Origin: Morella rubra | Lineage: Eukaryota; Streptophyta; Magnoliopsida; Fagales; Myricaceae | NCBI GenBank assembly: GCA_003952965.2 | Contig: CM025853.1 | Location: 14,865,540-14,929,539, forward strand | Direction: 5' to 3' | DNA: 64,000 bases | In this document: positions 45,401 through 57,690 of the stretch, piece after piece | Position numbering within the stretch: position 1 is the first letter of the stretch | How the letters are laid out: every line of letters begins with the position of its first letter | The notes under the pieces: model-generated | Database searches by the model: none | The model's input: only the letters and a program-made list of their open reading frames with translations | What the model was told of the DNA's origin: nothing | Translations under genes and position numbers: made by a program

Positions 45401-48400
45401 TTATAATTTCGTACTTTATACTATAATGAGTATGGTCTGCCAACATTTAGCCTGCAAAAAAAAAAAAAATCGTGTAGAACGGTGTATTAATTTTGAACCT
45501 ACCTTTCCCAAGTATCTTTGATATCACCTGTCGTTCTCCAACTATTTCCGAGGCTTCCTGCCCAAGTTGCTGGGTCTTCTCGTCCCCTAATTATAGTGGT
45601 AACAAAGTTTTAGACCAATGTTTTATACTGTCTGAAGCATTACTAAGCAGTTAATACTCATATCTCTATAGAACAACATACTTGAGAGAATTATAAGATT
45701 CTCATGCTTAAAACACTGAGTAACATTGAAACTTTTTTTGTAACGGGTAGTAGCTAAATTGATAAATTAAACTTATCACGCATGATTTAGAACAAATGTC
45801 CTTATGTATATATATTATCTGACACAACGTGGCACAAGCTCCATCTGGGGGACCGATCGAGGGGTTGAAATTAAGAAAAATTAATCAGGACAAGCAAAAC
45901 TTTTTATCTGGTTAATTTGTTACGCATGAATGACCATTAATATTTGCTGAATTAAATTAAGTACACCAACAACAAGTTATTATGTATATATTATATCTAC
46001 TCACCATTCACAAATAGAAAGGAAGATAGATCTTCCGGAGATCAACAGGGCTTTACTCATTTGTGGATACCTATACACAGAAAAAGAGGATACATTAGTG
46101 TCAGAAGAATATATATATATATATAAAATCAAATTAGAACCAATTAATAGTACAAGTACTACTAGTTTATGGATATGAGAAATGGAGGTCGGCGGAAACA
46201 GCAGGCCAATCAAATGTTTTCTTAGTATGGATGTGCCCCCTACTATCCTTACTTGTAAGGATTTAGAGTGGGGCGGCTGATTTGTCTAAGTTAATTCCCT
46301 GTTTACTTAGAAATATATATATAATGTACATATAATGTGCGAACAAGCATGCATATGGCCATTTGATCGATACCTTCCTTTCGGACTTGTTTGGTTATTG
46401 TTGCAGTTATCATACTTCAAGAAGTCAACACCCTATATAGGATATATAAAATACGCAAGGATTAGTAGTCTTCGCAAAATGGCAGATGCTAATTACAATG
46501 AGTCCAGCCCAAAGGAATAGATATTCTTACCCAGGAGGCAAAAGCTTTTGCATCTTGTTCCTCGTAGCCCAGTGATCCGGGCATGCTTTTGCTACACGTT
46601 TTAGTTCTATAAGAATATATATATCAACGAATCAGCATGGGGTGAGATATAATGAGTGGAGGTATAGATCGTAGCAATAATTCAAATATATATAGCTAAA
46701 GGTATAGTCTGGTGAAGAGCATCATGAGCAACAATCTTTGTACTAAACTCTATTGTTTTCATATCTTATAATACTGTCTAATAAAAAAGTACAAGCACTG
46801 AATACCCGGCATCAGAGTATATCCCAAATTTCAACGCTTTGCTGTGCACATAATCTGCTAGTGCCTTCATTCCGGACGGAAATGTTGTCGCGTTAGGCAC
46901 CAAATTTCCCTGTCAGAATTGAAATATTTCAGAGAAAAAAAATTATATGGAAAATTTGAGATATTGGAGCACTCACATGATAACCAAATCGAACAGAAGT
47001 CATGGCAATTTTATTATTTTCAAATCCATTTAAAAAAACTGCTACCTTCAAACTCAATCTTTATTTTTTGGGTCTGATCTATTTCAAACACAATTAACTG
47101 TGATTATATTCACTAAGCCCATAAAAGAAGATTCAAACAATGGAAACAAAATTAGTACTTATGGTCCAGTACTGTTGTTTTATAAGAAGATTACATTCAT
47201 CTGTGGTCATTCTCCAGGCTTAATAATCCGTGATCTTCAATGGTATCCCATCAACTTATTAATGTGCTTCTGTAGTCACGCCTTAGTAGAGAGCACATGC
47301 ATGTGGTATTCTGCCTCATTTTTTTTTTTTTTTTTGGGAAAATAAAAAAGAAAAAGAAAAAAGAAAAGAAAAGAAATCAATTTCAATTCAATTATCAATT
47401 TCACGATTTCAATTATAAAGTCTGTAGTCTGTAGCAAATAGTGTGGGTTCCTGCTAATTTTTCTGGTTTATAAAGATTATAGTAGTATTAAGATTCGAAT
47501 CCTCTGTAATTTAGTGCCTCTCAATTGCTATATGCAATTCAACAAGAGATAAGTCAATACAAGCACTAAATTATATGGGTCCATACTGTCCAAAATAACA
47601 TTTGAATAGCATTTAAAGAGTGTAATAAGTGCATAAACGCGTGCCTTCTTTGAAAATGAGTAAACAAGGCAACAGTGAAAATTTATGGAACTTGTTAAAG
47701 ATAGTGCAGAGATATATGTAGATTAATTACCCGAGAGTCTCTGTCACGTTCCGCCCAACAGTCATCTGAATGACATTAAAAACATGACAGTGGATTAGCG
47801 TAATATTTGGGAATATATATATACAGTATTTATTTGGTTTTAGGCAATAAAATTACAAAAAAAAAAAAAAAAAAAAAAAAAAACCCAGACCATGCACCTA
47901 GATTTAAGTACTCGTATCCGAGTTTGGCAAGTCCGGTTGACACGATGGCATCCGCTGAATCAGAAAAACAATATACAAATCTAAATTTTACAGCTCAATA
48001 TTTAAATCTAACGCATTACTCTTTCATGAATACGCGAAATTTGAGTTACCTGTTTCCCTAATCAACTTCTCCTCAATCTTACAGCGAAACCGGTTCCAAC
48101 TATTCCATCTGATCAGACATGAATTATTAATCCCGCAGGCCAATAATTAATCAAAAGAATTACTCTTCATATATAATTATTAGGACTAGAATAAATTAGT
48201 TGTACGAAAAAAATAATAAAATGACAAATATAAAACAGGTAGATGAAAGTATTTAATTAGTCAGAAAGTTAGTACGGAAAAAATAAATATATAACGCCAA
48301 TATCCGCATCAAATTAAAAGAAGTTTTTTTTTTTTTTTTTGAATTTTTTCTCCATGACCTTTGCTTTCTTGGTAGACACTACAAGAAATCTCATCTTGGA

Positions 48401-50339
48401 TGAAAAAGAAATAATTAATTTGTCAAAAGTTATAATTTTGTCGGCTAATTAAGGTTTTGGATAGCAAAACTATTTTGTTAGCCAATTTTTCACGGTACAC
48501 CTGTCGCCAAAGATTTTGGGTGACTTATTACGAGTTTTTAAGAATACATAAAAGAAAGAATACAAGGTTTCATGAAGTATGGAAATGTACTTCATGACAC
48601 AAAAATCATTATGTATAGTCATAGAGTTAGGACAAAGAAAACGACTACAGGCGCTCCACTTAATTAATTGGCTCCATATTTTAATGCAAATTACAACTAA
48701 TAATATTAATTTCAATGAGTGATCAATTGAAGAAAGGAAGATTAAATGGCTTAAGTTACTAGTAATTAAGGTTTGGGCTTTGGTGGAATGCTCCCTCCAA
48801 TGTCCCAAGTTAAAAAATATCATAGATGCTACCAACTCTTTGAAGTCACCTTCAAGGTTTTTGGCATGATAATTGTCCAGTTTGTGTGGGACAAAGATAA
48901 TGCACAAATTCCGGGATTAGTTGAGGTGTGCATAAGTTGACCCGGACAACTGATTAGGAAAAAAAAAAAAATTAAGTTACTATTGGCTCACTGCGTAATA
49001 TGGGAGTGAAAACAAAATATTGTATTAATTATTATTTATAAGATATTGTAATAAAGATCCTCTATAATTTATTCTCAAAATTGGATTGTGTAATTTTAAA
49101 AAGAGAAAGACACAACATATCGATATTATTCAATATTGTAGGATTCACGTGGTGAGTTTACTTTTATGAATTAGATTATTCAATTCGAATAACAAATAGA
49201 GGAGATCCTGAAACGAGAGAAAGATATTCAAAGAGAGTATCCTAATGTGATTGACTTTACTATAAATTTGGTCCATATCATACTGCTAAAGGTTAATCTA
49301 CTATACAGATCATAATAACTACCTAGCTAGCTGTATGCTTATAGAGTACTCTACTGCACTTATTTTTTTTATTAAGTGAAAGGTAGCTGTTCGAATCCAT
49401 GGGGGTATATCCTTTCTAAAATCACAAAACCCGAAAAATGTAAAACAAGAAACGAATAAAGAAAACAAGAAGAAAATATATTTTCTAATTTACGAAGAAG
49501 TCAAAACCAGAAAAAAGAGATTAGAGAACATGAGGCAATGGTTGTTACGTACAGCTTATAATGTTTGATCCGTTATTGCCGGGAAAATCAGAATCTTAGT
49601 TTTTCTTTATTCTCAGTTGACTCTCTATAAGTACCAACTTGTTATAATAATATACTAAACTATACTATACTATACTATACTATAATAATTGTATATCAAC
49701 AGGCTGGGTGGCATAAGAAAGCTTCTTGACCTGATTCCCGGGCTATTATCATGAATCAGGTAAATTCTCTAGGGTACAATAGTCAAAAGAAAAGATAACA
49801 TTATGCAAAAGAATGGGATATTATCATGTACGTACATCATCCCTACTCTTTCTGAATTTATCCCAAGTGGGCAAAGTAGAAGGGAATGTGACCACAAAAA
49901 ATATCCTAACCACTTCTGAGACTGACTACTGGCTTTGTTTGAAGATTTAAAGACTATGCAATGTGTAAGTCATGTAATCTTGCTAACCAAACAGAAATGA
50001 AGGAAAACAATACTTCTCTATTAGTAGTTGCGTCGTATATATAAACTTATCAGGAGAAGATGCATGGTTATTCTAGATCTATGAACGTTCGGCGAACAAC
50101 TGGATCGGAGGATCAATATGACCGTAGAAGGAAATATACAGAGAAGCTTACCCCATAGGAGGGGTTTTACCAAGTCCATTAGACAGATGATATGTGTTTG
50201 ACTTGGATCCTTTGCTACTCCGCACATCGGTCCGGCGACCAGCAGCGTCATAACCGGCACTAATCCATAGCACAATGACGCACAAGCCCAACCCCAAAGC
50301 CAAAACTGACCGACGTCCGCGTAAAGATAAAGAACGCAT
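42436..50339 (-). CDS. AGAL: Alpha-galactosidase (GH27), complete 15-exon gene
   Basis: Fifteen minus-strand exons join into 415 codons with no faults: 50339-50152, 48108-48050, 47954-47898, 47765-47731, 46909-46806, 46606-46531, 46432-46374, 46070-46005, 45586-45503, 44624-44560, 43974-43892, 43799-43709, 43618-43566, 42775-42635, 42522-42436. All introns are GT-AG and phases agree. The protein opens with a hydrophobic signal/anchor ([16 protein letters not shown], residues 12-27). The GH27 barrel follows: [15 protein letters not shown] (55-69), LKYDNC with the nucleophile Asp181, RTTGDI with the acid/base Asp236, and [19 protein letters not shown]-terminal beta domain ends [11 protein letters not shown]. 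The 55-residue spacing of the two Asp residues matches the rice enzyme. It removes alpha-1,6-galactose from raffinose-family sugars, galactomannan or galactolipids, in wall or vacuole. A TATA box lies 160 bp upstream. Confidence 0.96.
42606..42630. repeat. (AT)n microsatellite
   Basis: About 12 AT units next to the exon 14 donor of alpha-galactosidase. Other short arrays in the same gene: GA at about 44094-44111 and TATAC at about 49660-49683. Confidence 0.85.
43044..43430 (+). mobile_element. CACTA-type element end in an alpha-galactosidase intron
   Basis: It starts CACTACAAGAATTTTGAC, the typical opening of plant CACTA elements, followed by short repeats of TTCGTCACT / GTGACGAA type characteristic of their subterminal regions. 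No opposite terminus (TTCTTGTAGTG) is seen, so the right limit is approximate. It lies between exons 13 and 14. Confidence 0.65.
45062..45240. mobile_element. Short hAT-like relic in an alpha-galactosidase intron (tentative)
   Basis: Text such as AATGGCAAAGCCAAGATATT followed by a run of G (about 45096-45105), and a right side GGGCTCATGG, is a decayed form of GTGGCGGAGCCAGGA...GGCTCC ends of common plant hAT MITEs. No clean target duplication. Confidence 0.35.
47856..47882. repeat. Poly-A tract in an alpha-galactosidase intron
   Basis: About 24 A on the plus strand, ending some 15 bp before exon 3. On the gene strand it is a poly-T tract just after the exon 3 donor. Confidence 0.85.
48376..48540 (+). 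mobile_element. Second CACTA-type end, in alpha-galactosidase intron 1
   Basis: It starts CACTACAAGAAATCTCATC. No matching opposite end is found nearby; probably a truncated relic. The right limit is a guess. Confidence 0.5.
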
Positions 50340-50496
50340 GAAAAATATGGTTAGTCGGCCGGAAATGTGCTTTTGAGCCTCTGTGTTGACAGTCTAAACG
50401 GAATGAAGCACAAGATTAACCAAAGAAGGAGAAGAAAGGTTGGCGATGATTATTTCCAAGGCTTAAATGAAATAAAGGCCGGACAAGACAGTGGAG

Positions 50497-50504
50497 TATT
50501 TATA
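50497..50504 (-). promoter_or_regulatory. TATA box of the alpha-galactosidase gene
   Basis: The minus strand reads CTGTATAAATACTCC with TATAAATA about 160 bp upstream of the start codon, predicting a 5' UTR of roughly 130 bases. It fits sequence and distance; transcription start is inferred. Confidence 0.6.
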
Positions 50505-52030
50505 CAGTACGATGCGAGGTCATTTGGTTCTCGCAAAGTATATTGTTTTTTATTTCAAATTTATATTTATATATATAAACCTTTTTTCTAAGGTTTACCA
50601 ATGGATAAACATCCTCCTCTCATTGCACAATTATGTCGATTTCGTCGAAGGTGCAGCGGTCAAACCATGCCCACTGAAAGAAGGAAGGGGAAGGGGGGCC
50701 ATAGGAACGAGTAAAGTCAATGGCCAGCTGTATTTTTGAGAATAATTTTCCGCGTGCTCGCTCCAACCTTAACGCGTGTTGCTGTCAGCAGGCTATTTGA
50801 AGCTGACTCCAACTTTGCCGGGATGGTGGCACGACGTTTCTGCTTCTTTTTTATCTTTCTTTTCGTCATCCCTTCCTACAAGTTTGTTCTTCCTCCCTCT
50901 CCCTGCTGAATTTCTTTCTAATCATATGATGAGTAAACTTAATTTTTAATATCAATTTGAGATAAATTAAAAATAATATATATAACAACCTAATAATATA
51001 TTTATCGTAAAATAATAAAAAATATTGTTAAAAAATTAAATTATTTTTCAAAAAACTGAATTATTTTTCAAAAAAAAAAAAAAATAATTTTTAAGAAATA
51101 AAGTACATAAAATAGTTTATTTTTTGGATTGATTTTTTGATGTGAAAAGTCTTTGACAGGATGAGAGAAGCCTTCGACGGACAAAGAAAGTTAAGTTTCA
51201 AGAACCAGACATTTAAGTACCAGAGGAGGGTTGGACGATTTTTGATACAGGATTACTATTTTTTAGGAGAAGCTACTTTACGGAAAAATAGCCTATATTT
51301 TTTTTTTAACCAAATCTCAATTTAGTTGATTAGAATCTCCAAATATCTGAAAGTGAAGAAAATACTTTCTATAAATGAGATTGATGGATATGGGAATAAT
51401 CAGCCCATTTGGTCCAATTTGAAGTAGTGAATACGAAGGTCTCTTCAAAAGAAACCCGAAAAAGACATGGTCCTTGTCGGCCTGAAACAGAAACCAAGGG
51501 CTTTGAGGATAAACTCAAAGGGCTTGGGAGAACAGGCCAAGCATCCAACCCACTGAAGGAGCCCATTTAGACAGTAATCCACGAGAGCTTCCACGTTATA
51601 GGTTGCCGCCGTGTCAAGAACTCCTCTGCACACACTATATAACGCAAATCTCAGGATCAGAGACTCGCCGAAAATAGAGTTCTAAGCAACCAAGAGGGAG
51701 CCGCGATCTGTTGCCTTCGCAGTATTACTTATCCTCCCCTATGCAGAAAGATGCGATATGGCACCCATACGAAAACTCCCTGATATGTTTTTCAGAGGAA
51801 ACAACTCCACTTCTTTAAAAGAGTCCTCTTTTACTCCATATATTCTACCTAATAACTAACTTAATTATTGGAGGCTCGCCCCGCGAGGAAGTTCTTTTAA
51901 TACTGCCTCATTCTGCATGCCTCACATCTGAACCTAGCTTGACTGCAGCCCATCGCTCGTCAGGTGGACCATAGCAGATTTTTACTTCCATCAAAGATTA
52001 CAACAAAACATACGAAGCCTAAAGATAATT
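50505..52030. other. Intergenic region between alpha-galactosidase and the LTR fossils
   Basis: The alpha-galactosidase promoter region is followed by AT-rich DNA (50930-51130). Around 51360-51660 minus-strand frames of about 65 residues have no known domain; an ACTATATAACG motif at 51634 could be a TATA box or part of an old LTR. No gene is supported. Confidence 0.4.
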
Positions 52031-55000
52031 GATGGGCCATAATATGATCGGCCCAGCCCATTGAAATATACTAGCCCATCTGCAGTCTCACCCAAGGCCA
52101 TAGGCGCCTTCTAAAGTCTTTGATTCAAGAGGATTAAGGACTCCAGGTAAGATAAGGAGTCATGAAACCTTTACCGCTAGACTCCTTTTAGGACTCTAGC
52201 ACCCCCTCTTATAAATAGCAGATACCCCCTTTATATTTTCTCAAGCTTAATTACTTATCTAGACTAAACTCTTCTCTAGATCTAACTTTGGCATCAAAGT
52301 CTCCAGATCCGACGCCGCTCCCTCTTCTTATTCCTTTCAGGTCTAATCGGCTCCAGCTTTTGGTGATTTTGGCATCATCAGTTGCCGTTGTCTGTGGAAA
52401 TTTCTCGAAAAAAGCATCCTCCAAACACTACACGCTTACCACAGCATCCTCGGGCCATTCCCCCTACATTCCTTCTCCCCGTAATGACTTCCTCTACAGA
52501 GATACCTAACAGGGACCAAGCACCTCCGGTGGTAAACCAAGAACCTGTCCCTAACAATGACGTGCTGCTGGCCACCTTGGTTCAAACAGTCGAAAACCTC
52601 GCCCACCAAGGTGGCATTTGTTCGCCGAAATTTTAAGGAATATTCTTAAAATTTTTAGAATCTTTTTGGATATTGAGATTTATTGGGGTTTGTGAAACTT
52701 TTGAAGTGTGTGTGCAGATATTGGAAATTTTGAAATGTGTTTGAGTTGCTTGAAATTTCGATACCCCAAAATATTGGGCAAATGAACGCTACCAAAATCA
52801 ACACGATTCCACTTCCTAAACCTTCTTTCCCCTCCACGGTCATATGTATCTCCCTCACACAAGGGAACCGCAGACAACCACTCGGCTCATCAATCTCCTC
52901 CCAAGCAACGTGGAGCGGATGATTGGCGGGCTGTCATCCATGAACAGGTGATTGGGTAGGCAGAGTAAATTTGACTACTCCAAGAAAAGCTAAGCAAATT
53001 GGAAAACCCTAAAACAGACGACTACTCCATACCATTGAACATCGACAGTTCCCCGTTTACATTAAAAGTGCTCACATGCCCACCGCCCCCACGCTTCTGA
53101 CCACCCCTGATCGACCTATTTAACGGCTTCGGCGATTCCCGCAACCACTGGAAATCTTCCGCTTGCACATGCACGTCCAATCATATGCAGACCCCATCCT
53201 CTACCATGTGTTCTCATTAACCCTCAAGGGATTGGCACAAGGATGATTTTCTGGTCTACTGGCTGGAACTATTGAAGATTTCGACACCCTTAGCATGTAG
53301 TTCATAAGTTCTAATCGACGAATAAAGCGCCCGACCTCCTACTTGTTTAGTGTCAAGCAAAAACCCAAAGAAAGCTTACGCAGTTACATAGCACACTTCA
53401 ACCACGAGGCCATCACACTTTTCCATGCTACTGATGAAGCCAAGCTTATGGCTTTGACCACAAGCCTTCAGCCAAGCGACTTCCTCAAAACCCTAATGAG
53501 AAAAGCCCTGACCAATTTTGTCGATGCCATGACAAAAGCAAAAAAACACATGAACTCTGGGGACATGTTTGCTGCATGTCTCCATTTAACACCTACCGAC
53601 CAGCAGGGGGACGAAAGGGATCGCGACATTAACCATTCTCACTATAGAGATCAGCGATAACAAACTGGCAAGGACCGCTCACAACGACCCGCACGGTGTG
53701 ATCAATCACCTTAAGAGCAATGCCTTTTCCCTAATTTCACGGCTCTCAATGCTACCCCTAGGAAGATTTTGACGCAGATAAGGCAAGACCCAAATGTCTA
53801 GTGGCCTTAGAAACTCAGAGCGCCACTAGAGAGACGAGACCGAAACAAGTACTATGATTTCCACGAAGACCATGGACATAAGACACGCGACTGTTATGAG
53901 CTTAAGCGACAGATCGAGTACTTACTCCAACAAGGAAAACTATGGCATTTCATACTAGAGCATGGCGCTCCTCGATGAGACCGGCCTCGTAGTCGAGAAT
54001 GGAAAAACACCCCACGCCAGGACCGCCAACCTATCACAAACAGTTTGCCCCCACAGCCAAACTTACTCCACCACGTCCTCTTCGAGGGGAGGTCCGAACA
54101 ATCATAGGAGGACACAACATCGGTGGCTTTAGTAGGAGAGCGCAAAAGAATTACATGCAGGAAGCATAGCACCAATAAGTTTTTCTTGCATAACAACACT
54201 TAAAACATCCTCTTACGGATAGAGTACCCATTACATTCACAGAAGCCGACGCGAAAGGAGTCTTATAGCCTCACAATGACACACTTGTCAATACTATCAT
54301 GATCTCCAATTTTGCTATTTGACAAGTACTCATCGATAACAGTAGTTCGGCCGGTATACTCTTCTCGGAGGCTTACGACCAATTGGGCATAAGAGAATCC
54401 CCCCTCATACCTTATAATGCTGGGCTGTTCGGTTTTGCTGGAGAAGGGGCAGTATGGTAGGCTTTGTATTGCTGCCAGTAACTATAGGCACCTATCCCAC
54501 CTTTGCTACCACCCTCATCGACTTTCTCGTGGTCAACAAAAGGTACTCATACAATGCCATCATCGAATTCACTACTCTAGATGCCCTCCACGTTGTCTCC
54601 TCCATTTATTACTTAACCTTAAAGTTTCCCACCCCTATGAGATGACGTGTTGTCAAAAGGGATCAGCAGACTGCCTGAGGTTCCTACTACTCACCCCTCA
54701 AAGGTCTACTTGGCCAGGAATCCTGTCAAGTGGTGGAGAAATGACGAAAGACTGTAGACGATATCCCCACCGACCTCCCCTCAAATGATGTTGACCTGGA
54801 GCTTGATAACCAAGACCAAAAGAGAGTGGCCTGACCTCAAGTTGATGAGAGCCTGGACAAAATTGAGGTTGCGACAGGAAAGACAGTACGCAGCATTTGC
54901 GTGGCCCCATTCAAATATGAAAGGAATCAATTTGGAAATCATTGCCCACCAATTAAGCATCTTACCAGACCCTAAACCCATTCGGCAAAAAAGGAAGACC

Positions 55001-55740
55001 TTCGCCTACGAATGCAATCAAGCAGTTGATGAAGAGGTAGGCAAATTGCTAACCGCCAACTTCATTCGTGAGGTGCACTACCTTGATTGGTTTTCCAATG
55101 TGGTCATGGTAAAGAAAGCCAATCGACAATGGTGAATGTGTGTGGACTTCAAGAATCTTAATTGGTCGTGTCCAAAGGACAGTTTTCCCTGCATATATTG
55201 ATTTTCTAGTCGACTCCACCGCCGAGCACGAAATGCTATCATTCCTCAACACGTTTTTCAGGATTCAACCAGATCTGTATAGCGGTCCTCGACCAAGAAA
55301 AAATGGCATTTGTTATAGATAGAGCTCTATATTGCTACATAGTCATGCCCTTCGGGCTAAAGAATGCAAGAGCTACCTAGCAACGGCTTGTCAACCTCAT
55401 GTTCAAAGATTAAATCGGGAGAAATATGGAGGTCTACATGGATGATATGCTAGTCAAATGCATATGGGCTCATGATCATTTGGTTGACCTTGAGGAAACC
55501 TTTCATGTTTTAAACAAATATTGTATGAAGCTCAATCCGACAAAATGTGCCTTCGGGGTCTCCTCTGGCAAGTTTTTAGGATTCCTCATATCCAGCCTCG
55601 GCATGGACCGATGAGTGTACCACGACATTCGCTTAACTCAAAGAATATCTTAGCAACCCACCATTGCTCAGTTGAAATGGCAGAGGTGGGGTCAGGTGAT
55701 CGGATGTTTGCTAGGACGACCAATAGGGAAGGCTAGGACA
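52030..55740 (+). mobile_element. Ty3/gypsy fossil, Tat/Retand-like, gag to reverse transcriptase
   Basis: Order on the plus strand: an LTR-like end with a TATAAATAG motif (52210) and a primer-site-like TTGCCGTTGTCTGTGG (about 52380), gag (VKQKPKESLRSYIAHFN near 53350), a knuckle-type motif (FHEDHGHKTRDCYELKRQI near 53860), a protease region and reverse transcriptase (SNVVMVKKANRQW, VYMDDMLVKC, MKLNPTKCAFGVSSGKFLGF, 54.8-55.6 kb). Integrase and the 3' LTR are not seen. It is clearly broken many times, an old copy. The LTR start is not resolved. Confidence 0.85.
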
Positions 55741-56038
55741 ATCGAGGTATTCTAAAATGCTTGTCATTCTTGTGATGTCATTCATTCTTTTGTCTCGAGT
55801 ATTTCCCTACATACACAGAACTAATCTCTTTTTCTTTGTGAAATGCTTGCCTGCTTGTTGAGAACTATTTGAAAATGCAAGTGTGTTCCAAAATCTATTT
55901 CCTGACTTCATAATAAGTTGTGGCGTTTGAGTTTGAACGGTAGTTGATGTTAGTTGAGCTTTTGTTCCTGAGATGTGTCTAGCTCATTGTCTTTTACTTT
56001 CATTGCTAAGAGACTAGTAAAAAGTTAGTTGGGGGCTA
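55741..56038 (+). mobile_element. Athila-like 3' internal tail with polypurine tract
   Basis: The last bases, AGAGACTAGTAAAAAGTTAG then TTGGGGGC, look like the 3' non-coding tail and polypurine tract that precede Athila-type LTRs. It directly abuts the LTR at 56039, so an Athila body once lay on this side too. Old and truncated. Confidence 0.5.
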
Positions 56039-57656
56039 TGATTGAGCTAGAATATTACATGTTTAGTACATCTAAAACTAAAATAATATTAATTATTTAA
56101 TGTTTTAAATATTGATTTTAGATGGAAAAATGGTTAAGAGGCATAAATCTAAGTTGTGCATTTAATTGTTGGATTTATATGACTTTAGATTTAATTTATT
56201 GCACATGCAATTTTTTCATCTTTAGCTTGCCTGTATTTAAGTCATACCGTGTCCAGATACATTCTAAAATCATTATTTTTATCATTTGCACTATAATTAT
56301 TGGCATTGTAATTATTTTATGAATTTAATTTCGTCATATGATGCCATGAACTAATTAAGTATTTTTGTGCAGGTGATAAAATTAATTGCTTTTTGGACTC
56401 GCAGACAACAAGAGCAGTCTACTGGGACACATGGCAGAGCAAGAGGGATTCATTAATGGCAGTGCTGTAATTCAATGAAGAAATGAGAGACACTTAAATC
56501 TCAGTATCCATCTCTCTTTTCATTCTCCCTTCTTTTAACCTAGTATCTTATTCTTCTCATACCTTCTTTTTCTAACCTATCCTCCTTTTCCCGATTTTCT
56601 CTCCTTCTCCCGTTTTCTTCTCTCCTCGGCCGACTCTTCCCCTTATTTATTCTCTCTTTTTCCTTTTCGCAAAGCACACTCTTTCTATCTTTCTATTTTA
56701 TTTTTCTAACAGCACTTTTTCTCTCTCTCTCCTCTTTCCTTTATTTTTCTTTCTATTTGCCGCTTAACCTTATTCTCTCCCTTCCTTCTCTCTTTTTGCT
56801 GCACCTTTTCTTCTTTCTTTTCTCTCACCTCTTAGGTGGACCGACCCTAGTTTCTCTCCTCTCTTTATTTCTCAACCTCACCTCTCTCTATTCTCTCTCT
56901 CTCTCTCTCTCTTTCTTTTCTCTTTCCTCCATTATTTTCTCTTTGCAAAATCCCTGCTTTTTCTCCCTCAGCCAATACTCACTCTTCTCTCTCTTCTCCT
57001 ATTTTTCTACTTTGGACGAATATCACTTTCTCTCTCTCTCTCTCTCTCTCTCTCACTTTTCTCTTTTCTATTTTCTCACGGTTTCCAACATCAAGTTTTA
57101 TTTTTCGGTCATTATTTTCAGTTTCTAGATTAGTTTGTTTTATGCTTTATAATTTCAATGTCTTGTATTTCAATTCCTAGGATTTAGATTTAATTTTCTT
57201 GCTTTTTAATTTCTATAATTTTTATTCAATTTTAGATTATGTTCTTGTTTTTTATGCTTTTAACTTGAATCTTGGATTGTAATAAGATGATATTATTTAA
57301 TCCAAGAATCTTGTGCTCTTTTTCTTTTTTATTCCTTGTCATTTAAATTCCATCATTTAATTTTAGTCCTTTACTTATTATTATTTACTTTTTGTCATTT
57401 ATTTACCTTTGTTTATTTTTCATCATTTATGTTGTTATATTCTTAGTTTATGTTTTGTGTTGTTTTAATTTCGTTACAAACTCTCCAAAATCCAAAAATA
57501 TGAATCTGAACTATGTTTAGTAAACTCTTTTATATTCTCCTTGCTTTTTACACGAGTTTGAAATTAATTTATTTTTCCTGAGGAGTCGATTTGGCCTTTT
57601 AGGCTAATTATTACACGACCGAACTACTATACTTGGGATAGTCTTTGCGCTGCTCA
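56039..57656 (+). repeat. Athila-like LTR
   Basis: A TG...CA unit of about 1.6 kb, starting TGATTGAGCTAGAATATT and ending near GCGCTGCTCA, with long CT-rich stretches (56720-57060). A primer site follows about 20 bases later. A partial inverted relative lies at 29973-30905. The exact ends are inferred. Confidence 0.7.
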
Positions 57657-57677
57657 TTTTAGAATGAGTAAAGTTTT

Positions 57678-57690
57678 TGGCGCCGTTGCT
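57678..57690 (+). promoter_or_regulatory. tRNA primer-binding site (Asp type) of the Athila-like element
   Basis: TTTTTGGCGCCGTTGCT is the form of primer site used by Athila-type elements, matching the 3' end of tRNA-Asp. It fixes the plus orientation. Confidence 0.75.

Noticed and set aside
51369-51633. Minus-strand frames of 62-65 residues as a small gene
   Set aside because: Two overlapping frames without domains or splice support; likely LTR or intergenic sequence.
56890-57060. Ser/Leu/Phe-rich open frame (56757-57128)
   Set aside because: It arises from CT microsatellite sequence inside the LTR.
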